64,000 bases of DNA, taken from assembly GCA_949775045.1 (NCBI GenBank), contig OX459101.1:8168601-8232600 (forward strand), in the 5' to 3' direction. Positions within the stretch are counted from its first letter, which is position 1. Each line of letters opens with the position of its first letter. The notes below the pieces were generated by a model. That model did not search any database. It was not told the origin of the DNA and saw only the letters and a program-made list of their open reading frames with translations. A program made the position numbers and the translations under genes. Origin of the DNA: Metridium senile (taxonomy: Eukaryota > Cnidaria > Anthozoa > Actiniaria > Metridiidae). Positions 10,771 through 21,900 of this stretch are shown here, piece by piece.

Positions 10771-10856
10771 ATACCGTACTTGTGGTCTATCACATATTTC
10801 GAAGAATAATTGTTAATTTAATATTAGTTTTTGGATCCAGTTTACTTTCAACGTAC

Positions 10857-11430
10857 CTGGGAATTCATTCAGCAGCGCTCTTCTGTCTTCAGAGGAAATG
10901 GGTGCTGTACGGCTCTCCTCGATCGCCATTCGCCATTCGTCAACAACAGATCCTGGAGAGTAATGATGCATAATTCTCAGCAAAGCGTCTTGAATTTGCG
11001 GCCACAGATCATTGAACTCATGTTCGGTAAGGTCCATTTCATAAGTATGAGCATATGTTTCATTGCGGTGGAACTTGATTCTTGCTTCTACAGAAAGGTC
11101 GTTGTCATTCGGTAATTTATCCCATCCTGTGGCACGAGGCTCAGTGATGTTGTAAATGTTTCTGAGCAGCTTCACTAGCAAAGTCAAGTCGAAATTTTTT
11201 GACTCGCCGTAAGTCGTATTCGAAGGGAAAAGTTTCACCATCTCAATTTGAGCTATAATCTTTCTTGCTTTCAAAGCTCGGTGATTTTGAAGAATACGTG
11301 GAAGTATCGAAGGATCGTGAATGCTGTCGAACAATCCTCGCAAGATTTTTGTTCCTGCTTGAATTAAAACTCGAGAAAGTCGAATAAACTTGTCACTTTC
11401 CGGTGTTGGTTCTAGGGCTGCTTCGGCCAT
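10857..11430 (-). pseudogene. Orphan DZIP3-like HEPN exon (copy D)
   Basis: This encodes 191 residues from the conserved start MAEAALEPTPESDKF to the splice donor CAG/GTACGT at 10856, phase 1, exactly as in the other copies. The HEPN RNase motif is intact (RNETYAH). No Roc, COR, TRADD-N or Impact exon follows on this strand; the next 700 bp are repeats. Its upstream promoter homology stops after about 18 bp, where a MITE end begins at 11448. It was probably the first exon of another HEPN gene that has lost both promoter and downstream exons. The open frame argues for recent isolation or for retained use. Confidence 0.7.
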
Positions 11431-11447
11431 GAATGCTGCAATTTACT

Positions 11448-11502
11448 CACAGGCAGCCCTGCAAGCAATTCACTTTTACTTTTACAGTAGAGATATTTAG
11501 TC
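11448..11502 (+). mobile_element. Solo end of a CACAGGCAGCC-type MITE
   Basis: ACAGGCAGCCCTGCAAGC, then CAATTCACTTTTAC and CAGTAGAGATAT, match the end of the 17276-17591 MITE. It replaces the HEPN promoter seen in copies A and C and lies about 20 bp from the inferred inversion junction at 11523. Confidence 0.65.
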
Positions 11503-12091
11503 TCCCCCGCAGCCGTTTTTAATTTAACGTTCAAGGCGATCAAAGCTTTGGTAGAAAAGAATACCTATCACATTCTACTACCAGATCTGGAAAAGATCAT
11601 CGAGGAAGTGTGCTTCATAGAAGAAAGTGATGAAATCCATGCTATGTTAGACTACTATCATGACCTTGGTGTCATCATCAAACACGGTGACACGGTGGTT
11701 TTGCAAGCACAGTGGCTTATCGATCTCTTTAGGAAGTTGATTACCGTTAGACCGTACGACGACCAGGTAAAGTAGCGGTCTAAAAGGCGATATTACATTG
11801 TTTATTTATTTCAGCAATTTGTCTCACAATATTCCCCTTCACAGTTCCCTGCGCCATCTTGAAAGGTAGCCGGGACTTTGTATAGAGTAGAATGTTGAGC
11901 TGGCAATGATAGAGACGCGTGAATAATTGTCCCACAAGGTGCTAGAAAGTCTTCAGTATCATTGCAAGCACAACGTTCGTTTTGCTTCGATGCAAAAGGC
12001 CCCGCTATACTATTCAAGATGGCGAGTTGCTGGAGGGGCGCTACACCGTGCAATTTCATGTGTTCTCATTTCCATAATTTTTTGTGGTCAT

Positions 12092-12180
12092 CATCATCAC
12101 TATCATCATCAATATTACCATCATCATTTCTCGATAATACATTATGTCGTCATTATGAATATTATCATCATCGCTAACAT
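12092..12180 (+). repeat. CAT/ATC simple repeat in COR intron
   Basis: Short runs of ATCATC and CATCATTAT; the matching intron of copy B has a shorter version near 51900-52015. Confidence 0.8.
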
Positions 12181-13666
12181 CAACAGGACATCATTATTAT
12201 GATCATATGATGTATCTTTCCCAGAATTCCAAGTTCGAGAAATGTTGGAACGACCTTGAGGAAAGTGGAATCCTCCGCATGGAGCTCGTAGAGCACGTGT
12301 TTGGCGAGCTACTTGATAGTTTTCCGAGTAAAGAAGATCTTCTGTCCATGATGGAGCATTATGGGCTTATCGCTCGCTTTGAGGAAGGTACCGACGCCCG
12401 CTACTTCGTTCCTGCGCAACTCACATCATCACCAGAGTTAGTCGACACACAGCCCTCCTCCGTTGGACCATGCGCACTGTACGTGGATTTCGCCGACGGG
12501 TTCGTCCCACATGGGCTGTACTCGTACTTTATATCAAAGTTCATCGGTTGGTACTCGAAGTCTGTCGACGGAGGCCAACACGAGCCGAATCTTTACCGAA
12601 ACGTTTCTCGTTTCATCATCGGGAAGTCGTCGGATTACGAACTGTTTCTAATCTGCCGAAAACGTTTCATCAAGGTAGTTTTAAAGAGTATACAAGAAAG
12701 GAAGTCGTGCCTTTATCAACCAGCAGTGTCGGTTCGACTTTCTATCGAATCGACGCTAAGAGAGATTTCTGACGAATGCAATTGGTATCGATCGTTGAGG
12801 TATCAGTTCACTGTGCTGTGCCCGTCATGCTGTCAATCGTCTAAACTGTGTGCGAAACACAGGGTAGTTGGATGCAGTAACGATGATTGTATACATCTAT
12901 TGGAGGTGAGCCGACAACAAGTTCTTGTTTGCAGAAAGTGCTTCGGTAAAGATACGAAACCTGAAGTACAGAACCTTGAAGTTTGGTATGCCACACCAAA
13001 GGTATGTACCATTTACTAGTTAACTCGAACCACGCGCGACTCAAACCACGCGCGACTCGAACCACACCATAACTCAAATCATGCACAACTCAAACCGTGC
13101 ATAACTCGTTCTTCGCGAGACTCGACTCCGCTCGTGGACTTTATAAAGGGGTTTACACCATCATAAGCGACTCAAAACCCAACCTTATCTAAACCTCACG
13201 CAATTACAAATCCACGAAAAATTAAAAAGATTTCAGAAACACTGTACATGTGACTAAGAAAATAATAATTGAACAAAAATGAATCTTTAATTTTTCCTCA
13301 GTTTAAAATAGCTGTTTTGAAGTAAATATACTTCTAAAGTATAAACATGCTTTTTCTCACAGCCCACCGAAGGCTCCATCCCAAGAGACAAACTCATGTG
13401 CCTAGCGTGTGACATAGGAGACAAGTGGAAAGTACTTGGTCGAGGACTTGGCCTGAGCGAAGCAGATTTGGATGAAATCGAAACTGATGAGAACCAGCTT
13501 TACGAGCGTTGCTATACTGTTCTAAAGAGATGGACAGAAATTCGAGGATCGTCTGCTAATTATGAAGCGCTTAATGTAGCGTTAACGCATCCTGCCGTGC
13601 AGTTGTCTGATCTAGCGTTGAAATACTGTGGAAACCTTGGCAGTGCTGTTAGGCCAGAAACTCCAG

Positions 13667-14690
13667 GTAGATGATGATGATGATGTCAAAAATGATGATA
13701 ATCTTGATAGTAACAATAATGGTGATGATGATGATGTCAATGTGTCTGTTAATACTCGAAGTATCATATATTTCTTTCTTATGTACACCTTATCAAAGAA
13801 TATATTACATGCTATTGAGTTGTTCTACAAGAACCCTTAAAAGGTCTATTACCATGTATTATTTATCAACCTCATTCTATTGTTAGGGTGAAGAAGGAAA
13901 AGTACCTAATTCATTTACAATGGGGAGACATACCTCTGACTTCATACACTCCAGACAAGCAGTTTACTTCATATATGATAATAATTATTGCTGGGGGATA
14001 GGGGTCCTTTTTACTTTATTACCCATATGGAAAAGGGGTACCCCTTACATCATTTTCCTCATTCTCCTTCAGGGCAGGGCTACTAACTTTATTGATAATA
14101 TATTGATATAATTGTTGTGATATCTTTGACTTCTTTGTACAAGTGACAGAGAAGATGAGACTGCCAACGAAAGACTACCTTCAAGACTAACTGGAAATGA
14201 ATCTGGTAAATAACTATTGATGGTGACTATGATGACGTATAGATGACGATGATGACGATGATGAAAATGATGATTGTTATGATGATGATGATGATGATGA
14301 TAACGAGGAAGGTCATGAAGATGATGGATTATGATGGTGATGATGATAGTGATGATGGATTATGATGATGATGGTGATGATAATGATGGTGATGGATTAT
14401 GATGATGATGGTGATGATGATGGTGATGATGGATTATGATGGTGATGATAATGGTGGTGATGATGGATTATGATGATGATGGTAATGGTGATGAAAGTAA
14501 ATGATTTTGATTGTGTTGATGACAATCACGACGATGACCTTAATTGAAGTTGTTGGTATCATAATCTCCTTTGTGATCATTATCAGTATTATCATCATCA
14601 TTACCACCACCATATCATCATCATTGTTACTACCATTACGACGACGACGACCACCATCATTATCATCATCGTCACCATCATTATAACCAA
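13667..14690 (+). repeat. GAT-rich simple repeats between the two Death exons
   Basis: GATGATGATG-type repeats, densest at 14220-14480, then one unit of the TATCATCATCATTGTTAC type near 14605-14640. That single unit is the counterpart of the large 26-bp array at 48895-50195 in copy B. Confidence 0.85.
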
Positions 14691-16363
14691 TATTGTCATT
14701 TACTTGTTGTCTTGAGGGCCATATTCAGTGGTATTAAAACTAAGAGTAAAGTACAAAAAGTTATACCAAGTTATTATCTTTCTTGAAATAGAGGAAATAT
14801 GTATATTGAATCTGCCTGACAAATCCTGTTCAAGCAGTCATGCAGCTTTTATTCTACACAAAAATATAAACATCTTATTAACAAGCTGCATGTTTCGTGG
14901 TCTTCCTGCTTGACTAGGAAGATCAGTTGGTTACTCGTAATACATAGATTGCATAAAACTAGCAGAGTTATAAATGTAATCATAAAATGTATATAAAGTA
15001 TTGTAGTTCTCAAAACCAGTGTAAAACTTAATCAATTTGTGGTCAGTAGAAAATCTTTCAATCCCAAATCTTTCCAAGGTTAATTGGTTCTTCAGCATTT
15101 CACATCCAGTCTCTAGACTTTTTCAGCTATTTTTTCTTTAAACCTGAGGATTTCTAGTCTCAAACTTTCTAGTTCTTTCTGTTCACTTTCTTCCAAGTAA
15201 CTGAGTAATAGACCAATAATAAAAATATAAGTTTACTCCATCTACACCATGCAGTTAACATGTTATAGTCATATTTACCTGTTTTCTTTTACTTCTACTT
15301 CTTCTACACTACTTGACTGCTTAGATCTTAAATAAAAATAGCAGTGTTCTAAAAAAATACTATTTTATTTTGCAAATTGTTTAATTAATTCACAATTTGA
15401 TATTTAACTATATTTAAAAAACATTTGATTGGTCTTGGTGACAGGAGTATTGTCAAAACATAATAACCAATATTGAATATCGTTTTCATGTTCGCGCCAA
15501 TAATATTAAGAATAGCGATGGTTAACTACTCACAGTAAGGTCCAGGTTGAAATCCCAGCTCCGCATGGATTATATGAGTAGATTTTGTTTGATGTGTTGT
15601 TCTCTTCCTTACAACAAGGGTTTTACGGTTCTACTTCCTTCTACTTGCCAATTTCTTTATGTAAAATACAAGGAAATTCCTTAACACAATTTTTTTTGGT
15701 AGGTTCCACACTACTGCCTCCATCTCAGTGTATCAAAAAAGAAACACTGGAAAAGTCTCCAATTACTCACAGACTAACTCAAGCACTCAAGATTTACCTT
15801 GATCCAAAAAGGCCTATGGGAAAAGATTACCAAGATCTGGCGGGCAGTTTTGGTTATAATAGTGTACAAATACAGTACTTGGGAACCATGGACTCACCGA
15901 CAGTTACACTTCTAGAAGAGAACAATCAGTGCACAATTGAACAATTACGTGATAAATTGAAAGATATGGGAAGAGATGATACAGTTGGTGTCATTGATGA
16001 GTTTGTCGAACAACATGCAACTGTGAAAATTGTAGCCAATAACACCATTTCAGTTGTCAAGACAGTCCATGCAGGTTTTGTCACAGACTGTTGAAATTGT
16101 TGAAACATCAGCAGTCTCGGGACCACAAAACATACTGTTTCCCTCGTTCCTAGGTAATAAGTGTTAAATATCATATAACCGTATTTACTCGCTCGCGTGC
16201 CCCTAATTAAAAACATGCAGTCTAGTCACGTGATGGGGGGTCGTACGTCTTTTGTTGAGCAGGCCGTAAAAAGCCGTCCGGACCGCTTAAAAAGGCGTAC
16301 GAACCCGCTTGCGAAAAAACATAGAAAATGGAAGGGTCATATGATAAAATGCTTATTGAGTCG

Positions 16364-16441
16364 GGCCGGACGGGAAAATATCGCTGCTTTCGTTCCGTAC
16401 GACATAACCTCGAGCCAAATATTTTCCCGTCCGGCCCTCCG
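16364..16441. repeat. GC-rich hairpin downstream of ROCO gene A
   Basis: GGGCCGGACGGGAAAATAT pairs with ATATTTTCCCGTCCGGCCC around a loop of about 40 bases. A copy with some changes lies near 47200-47278. Role unknown; it may be a small transposon. Confidence 0.7.
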
Positions 16442-16744
16442 ATCCCACTCAGTCAATAAGTACATAATAACAAGTTGTTGCAGTAGTAGATGACAAAGCA
16501 AACATTTCTTTAAAAACATGTAATAAATCACAAATTCTGTTCATATTACCGACATCCTTAGAAGGCTTCAGTGTGGACTGTAGCTTTGGGTGTGACAACG
16601 ATTTTTAAAATAGGCGTATGTAGTGCTTTTCACATGCGTCTCAATGCACTTTACTATAATTAATCATGTGTTTGGACTGTTAAACACTTTGCAGCCAAGT
16701 AGCTTATGTTCATGAGGAATTAGAAGTTAAAATAAAATGGTCTT

Positions 16745-17060
16745 TTTAGATGACAAACTCAACACTCTTTGTCCAAATGGTAGGAGATGAATGGTAGGGG
16801 TGATCGGCGGAGATTTTGAAAACGACCCCTAAAAGGTACGCACAGATAAAAATAACTGATAAAGCCTTGGTAATTTCTATCCTAACAATGCTACAAAACA
16901 GTGTAAAAATGACTCTTACAGGTACGAAATCATGTTACGTAACTGATTTTTGAGCCAGAACTCTAAAAGGACACTAAAAGGTACGCACAGGAAATATTTT
17001 TACCTTAAAAGGGAGTACCCCTCCCGGGGATACGGGAAGGGTATTTTAATGGGTGTAGAT
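16745..17060. mobile_element. Interspersed repeat with GGTACGCACAG and TTTGTCCAAATGG motifs
   Basis: AAAAGGTACGCACAG occurs at two internal places, and GGGAGTACCCCTCCCGGGGA lies near the right end. The matching repeat is at 46130-46440, and a partial end with GGGGGTACTCCCTTTGTCC lies at 60378, so this is a family. Confidence 0.55.
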
Positions 17061-17139
17061 AGGTGTCTTGAATTAGTTTTATCCTGTAAACTAGAAACTG
17101 ACATGACACGTTAATAAAGGTATTACGATTTCTATCAGA

Positions 17140-17658
17140 AAGTGAAGTGCTGCGAGGAAAAGGAAATAATTTATACAATACCAATTTGCAATACCACCGC
17201 AATAAGACATTTGCTAATATTTCGAAAATGAAGCTAACTAAACATGATTTCAATGAATTTTGGCCGCGAATTCAAGCACAGGCATCCCAAGCAATTCACT
17301 TTTACAGTAGAGATATGTGAGGAAAAACTCAATATTTTTTATTGAAATAAATTTGAACATATTTCAATCCTGTGTTGTTAAACTTATTTGGTGTCATTCT
17401 GGGTGGTTTTTAAACGTTTTAGAGCATTTTTTTTTATTTTTTGCCCACCTGTACTTAAATATGGATCCATATTCAAATAAGTTTAACAAGAACACAGGAT
17501 TGAAATATGTTCAAATTTATTTCAATAAAAAATATCGAGTTTTTCCTCACATATCTCTACTGTAAAAGTAAATTGCTTGGGCTGCCTGTGATCAAACCGC
17601 TTTGCTGAGAATTGTGCAAGATTACTCTCCAGAATGGAGGACTCCATTTAGCCTGAAG
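17140..17658 (+). pseudogene. HEPN fragment E, split by a MITE
   Basis: The plus frame reads LQYHRNKTFANISKM, LTKHDFNEFWPRIQA up to 17275, then after the MITE TALLRIVQDYSPEWR up to a stop. This matches the C-terminal half of the HEPN exon. The catalytic His is Asn (RNKTFAN). The N-terminal part is absent. The right duplication arm keeps the start of the same fragment near 46008-46070, so it predates the duplication. Confidence 0.75.
17276..17591. mobile_element. MITE, 316 bp, CACAGGCAGCCCAAGC ends
   Basis: Long inverted arms: CACAGGCATCCCAAGCAATT at 17276 and the inverse of CACAGGCAGCCCAAGCAATT at 17591, extended through ACAGTAGAGATATGTGAGG and into AATTTGAACATATTTC. It sits inside HEPN fragment E. 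Confidence 0.85.
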
Positions 17659-17659
17659 T

Positions 17660-18915
17660 AGCTTTTCAACTTCGATGTATTTCGAAGTTATGATATCGAC
17701 TTATTGGAGGTATAACGACTTTGAGTGTGCTATTATATTAAGTATTTGTTTCGTTTTTAACGACATTTCTGAACGGACGACTCTCAGTACTCTTGGGGAG
17801 AGAATGCACCGTAGGGGAGTGGGACGAGACTACTCAGGTCGTCTAAGGCATGGCTCAAAATGAAAAAAATGGTTATTTTTAATAAAAAAAATTCAGAGAA
17901 TTTGAATGCTTGCTTCAAATCGTCTGAAATTTTGCAGGTCAACTAAAAATGTCAAGACCATTATTTTGAGATATTTGTTGTCATGGAAACAATCACGTGA
18001 CAATTCTAATTTGCATAATCGTTAACAAAAATATACCTTTTATTCAAAGCCAGTGGAGACGCTGGTTTTATAACTTTTGCTCAATGCAACTATATCTAAA
18101 GAAAGTATACATATTGAAGTTACTGAAACTAACTGGATATCATGCACCAGTGTAAATCTAAAGCGGCAGCAGTAATCACAATTTCAATCTTCACGAGTAA
18201 AAGGGCTTTTGCGACTGATTTGCATGGGATATTCCAAAGCATAATAAGGTCATTTCATTAGATATCCAGTTACTTTTGTGTGAAGAAGGTATTAAACTAT
18301 AAGAAACAGTAATAATCTTTAAGAAAAGAGCAATTTCCACGCTCTCCACTCGCATTTAAGCAAACTAGTCGAATTTCTACGTATGACACAACGCGGGCTC
18401 TTTCAAAGGTCAGCAGTTCACGCAGTATAAAGCAAAATTCACGGCAAAAAGACTGGGGACAGCAGAAAAAGATGGCGGACGAAATAGAGCTTTTCAAACA
18501 GTTATGAAGAAGAACAATGACTTTTTCGCCACTCAAAAAAAAGCAAGATAGATTTTTATAAATTGTGATGTTAAAAGAGGATCTAAAGAACTAGTATGTG
18601 AAAAAGGAAGTGAGTATTTTAAATATTTTATGGTGAAAACATCGATAATGTAGTACAGAATATATCCATTATTCAATATTTTAACCAGTGTATTACCGTA
18701 TGCATAGCTTTTTAGAACACAGTCATTTGATTAAAAATAATTAAACTAATCGATATTGTTCTCATCACTGCGCATGTTTACTTTAAGCTAGTTTTAGCGG
18801 GATTTTCAAAATCATATAGTTATGGAATTTCTAAATAGTTTGCTCTTCTTTGGCGTTTCAAAAGTACATTCGACTTAAAATCAAGTTTCCATCAATCTTT
18901 TAAGGATTAATTGAA
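17660..18915. other. Intergenic and possible promoter region
   Basis: No coding frame is supported. CTCAGGTCGTCTAAGGCA at 17834 recurs in inverted form near 26760. AAGATGGCGGACG at 18470 is a common metazoan 5' UTR or start-site motif and may mark transcription of the gene that begins at 18916. Confidence 0.4.
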
Positions 18916-21900
18916 ATGTCTGGGACATTTATTTGTCCTGGGACTTGTGGATTTGCTAAAGTTATAGCATTTGAGCTCTCGAACGGTGCATGCAGTTCTA
19001 TCACTAGAGGTGAAAAGGAAAGCAAAACTAAATATCAAGCACGATTAAAACAAGAGCAGTTTGCCGAATTTAATCGGATATACACAGTGGGGATAGACAG
19101 TTCAAGTTCTGGAGATATAAAATCAATATGCTTCCAGCAGTTTCACAAGAAACTCCCTGGTTTGAGGGAGAAGATTATAAAGTGGAATGGCAGAAAGCTG
19201 CACGAAAAGGAGAAATTCCTGGAGACTTTCTCATTAAAAGCTTGGCAGCAAATGAGTGAATCAAAGAGGAGAGAGCATTGCTTTACAAACTGTAAAGGAT
19301 GTACTGTTAGATTTTGTGAAATCCAAGCCTACTTTCCAGTAAAATCTAGTTTTCTAATAGGCAAAGCTATGCAAAACCCAGTTTTCACAGCTACCAAAGT
19401 CAACCCAACCCCCCAGGTGAAACCGCTGCAGAGGGACATAAAAAACACTGCAAAAGCAATCTATGACAAGGTTGATCCATTGTTTCAAAAACAATTTGGG
19501 ACCTCTTTTGCCGAAGCTCTGTCTAAAGTGCCAGCCATTGATTTGCAATATAATACGCCAAACCAACTACGGAATAAGAGAAGACAATTATATAGGAAAA
19601 ATAAGGAGAATATTGAAAAGCAAATGGAAGAAACAGCATTTTTGAGGTAAGTACACTAAAGTGATAAAAGATAAATTACATAAGTGGCCTCGGTTGAAGT
19701 ACTCAAGCATGTTAAGGCATGGTATTTTGTCGGATTGTTGAAAAATACATTTTCTGTGATAACTTAAACCTATCAAATTGTGTTTTGAATATTTAGTAAT
19801 ATTTAGGTTTCTTGAAATTTAAGGAAAATTGTTATATCACTTTAGGCCTAAAACTCAATTTCATAGGTTTAAGGTTAAAAAAGTTATTACAGAAACTTTG
19901 TTTTTAAGCAACACTGTAAAAAAACATGCCTTAACATGCTTGAGAAGTTGCACTGTAAGTAAGAAAATAATAATTCACAGCCAATGATATTTGATTCATG
20001 TTGAAATTGTAATTATTATATAGATTGATTCTAACGCGCGCTCTGATTGGCCAAACAAGCGTGGTTTATGAGAGTATAAACCATGGTTGTAAGTTTTCGA
20101 AATCAAACAGAATTTTTTTGAACGATTTTTGAACAATTTTTAATCGAAATTTATATAATAAAATAAATAATTAAGGTTCAGCCTTGGTTTATACTCTGAT
20201 AACCGCACGCTTGGCATTTGAACACACTTAAAAATGTCCAGAAGCACTCGCTTTCAGCTCGTGATTCTTGACATTTTCTCGTGTGTTCAAATTGCCAAGC
20301 GTGCGGTTATCTGAGAGTATAAACCACGGCTGAACCTTAATTATTTGTTAATTAATCAATTTTGATCATGTGGTTTTCATAAAAAAAAAACTAGATGCTA
20401 TGGTAGTGGCCAATCATTAAGTGCCTGGGATCGTGGACGAAGAGCCTTGTGTTTTGAAACAAAGGAAGCTGCAAAAGAGAGGAGAGAGAAATTAGAATTG
20501 CTGCCATCGAAGAAGAAGAAGAAAGACCATACTGGAGACATTAAATCAATGGATTTTGATAAGGAAGCCTTAAAGACTGTGGTGGAAAGTAAAGGTGATA
20601 ATGACAAGATCAATTGGACTGAATTAGCACAACTACATAATGTTAAAACAAGGTAATAATAATAATTATACTGTAAGTCCTGTAAGTCAGAACAAATTTG
20701 ATAATAACTCCTTCAAAATATTGTTTAACCTTTTTTTAAATTATAAAGGAATTATATATACACCTACTTGCAGTAAGGTTGTCATACAAACATTAAGCAA
20801 TTATTGGATGAGGTTGAGTATGATATCGTAAATTATCAAGACCGAGGTCTGTGTTATCTGCCGAAGCCTCCTGGCTGAGGCAGATAATACTGACTCGAGG
20901 TCTTGATAATTTACAATATCATGCAAAAACCGAATTCAATAATTGTTTTATTATACATTTTTTAAAGTAAAAGTACAATTATAATCAGGTAAAAGAGACA
21001 ATAACAAGCAAATCTCGCTGCCATTTTCACATCAACTCCCTGAGAACGGAGAGAGCCTGGGAACTTGACAGTGATAACTACAGACAATGCAATTATCACT
21101 GTCAAGTTCACATGCTATTCAGATTTAGCCGTGTGCTTTCAGCCAATCAGATTCAATGTAGTTAGTAAAATGTATAATAAATACATTTGTTATAAAGAAA
21201 ATAGAACATTTGTGATTTAGTACGATTAGGAATTGATTAAAAGACAAAAGAAGATCACTCAAGCTGAACTCTCTCTTTTGTCTTTTAATTAATTCCTTTC
21301 GCACTAAATCACAAATGTTCTATTTTCTTTGTGACAAATGTTCTATTTTGTATGACAACCTTACCGCAAGTAGGTGTATATATATCCATATGCATATAGA
21401 TAATTATCAATCAATTATTGCCAATATTGTAATTTTTCTCTTTCGCTCAGGTCGGGAGAACAAGCAAATAATGGAGGCCAAATCATAAAAGAGTGGCTTT
21501 CTTCTCAGAATGTCGATGTTCAGAGGTTCACAATTAAGAGAAAAAGATCAGATTCCCCAATAATCAGACGAAAAAAGAGAAAAGGGCATGGTGGCGAAAT
21601 TAGTGTTCCTTCAGAAATTGATCAGAAGCACCTAAGAGGAATTTTGAAAGAGAAAATAGTGAACAAAGAGTACACCATTGGTCAGATAATTGTTCCACGG
21701 AAGGTGAGAATCAACTTGCATATATATGCAGATGTATGTATATATTCAATATAGTAATACTATATAAGGATGATCTTTGTCATGCTGGATAGGACATACT
21801 GTGTTTTAAGTAATGTTTCTGAATATGTTATAAAAAAAATCAATTTGCATTTTCGAAATCTAAAAAAGAGACTTAGGTTGAGTGTAATTATTATTTAAAT

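Larger units (their letters stand above)
11536..16094 (+). pseudogene. 3' half of ROCO gene A: COR, Death, Death-like (detached)
   Basis: Exons: 11536-11766 (COR, first part), 12225-13001 (COR, second part with Cys-rich CPSCC...C), 13363-13666 (Death domain, LGLSEADLDEIETDE), 15703-16094 (second Death-like domain, stop at 16094). Splice phases agree at each junction: 0, 0, then 1. A possible 54-nt exon, 14152-14205, keeps the frame but has no match in copy B. The first exon keeps its acceptor at 11534-11535, but the sequence before it changes about 11 bp upstream, so no HEPN-Roc part can be spliced to it on this strand. Copy B shows the full gene. The missing front half is at 27992-35216 on the other strand. 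A truncated product from a new promoter remains possible. Confidence 0.75.
11523..17166 (+). repeat. Left arm of a large inverted duplication
   Basis: By eye this block is a near-identical reverse complement of 46008-52576, including the exons, the intron boundaries and the hairpin near 16400. Length differences come mainly from simple repeats in introns. Homology stops abruptly at 11523, where the right arm instead continues into the Roc half of the gene. Confidence 0.85.

Noticed and set aside
12463..12772. Plus-strand frames of 62 and 100 residues inside the COR exon
   Set aside because: Out-of-frame shadows of the COR coding sequence.
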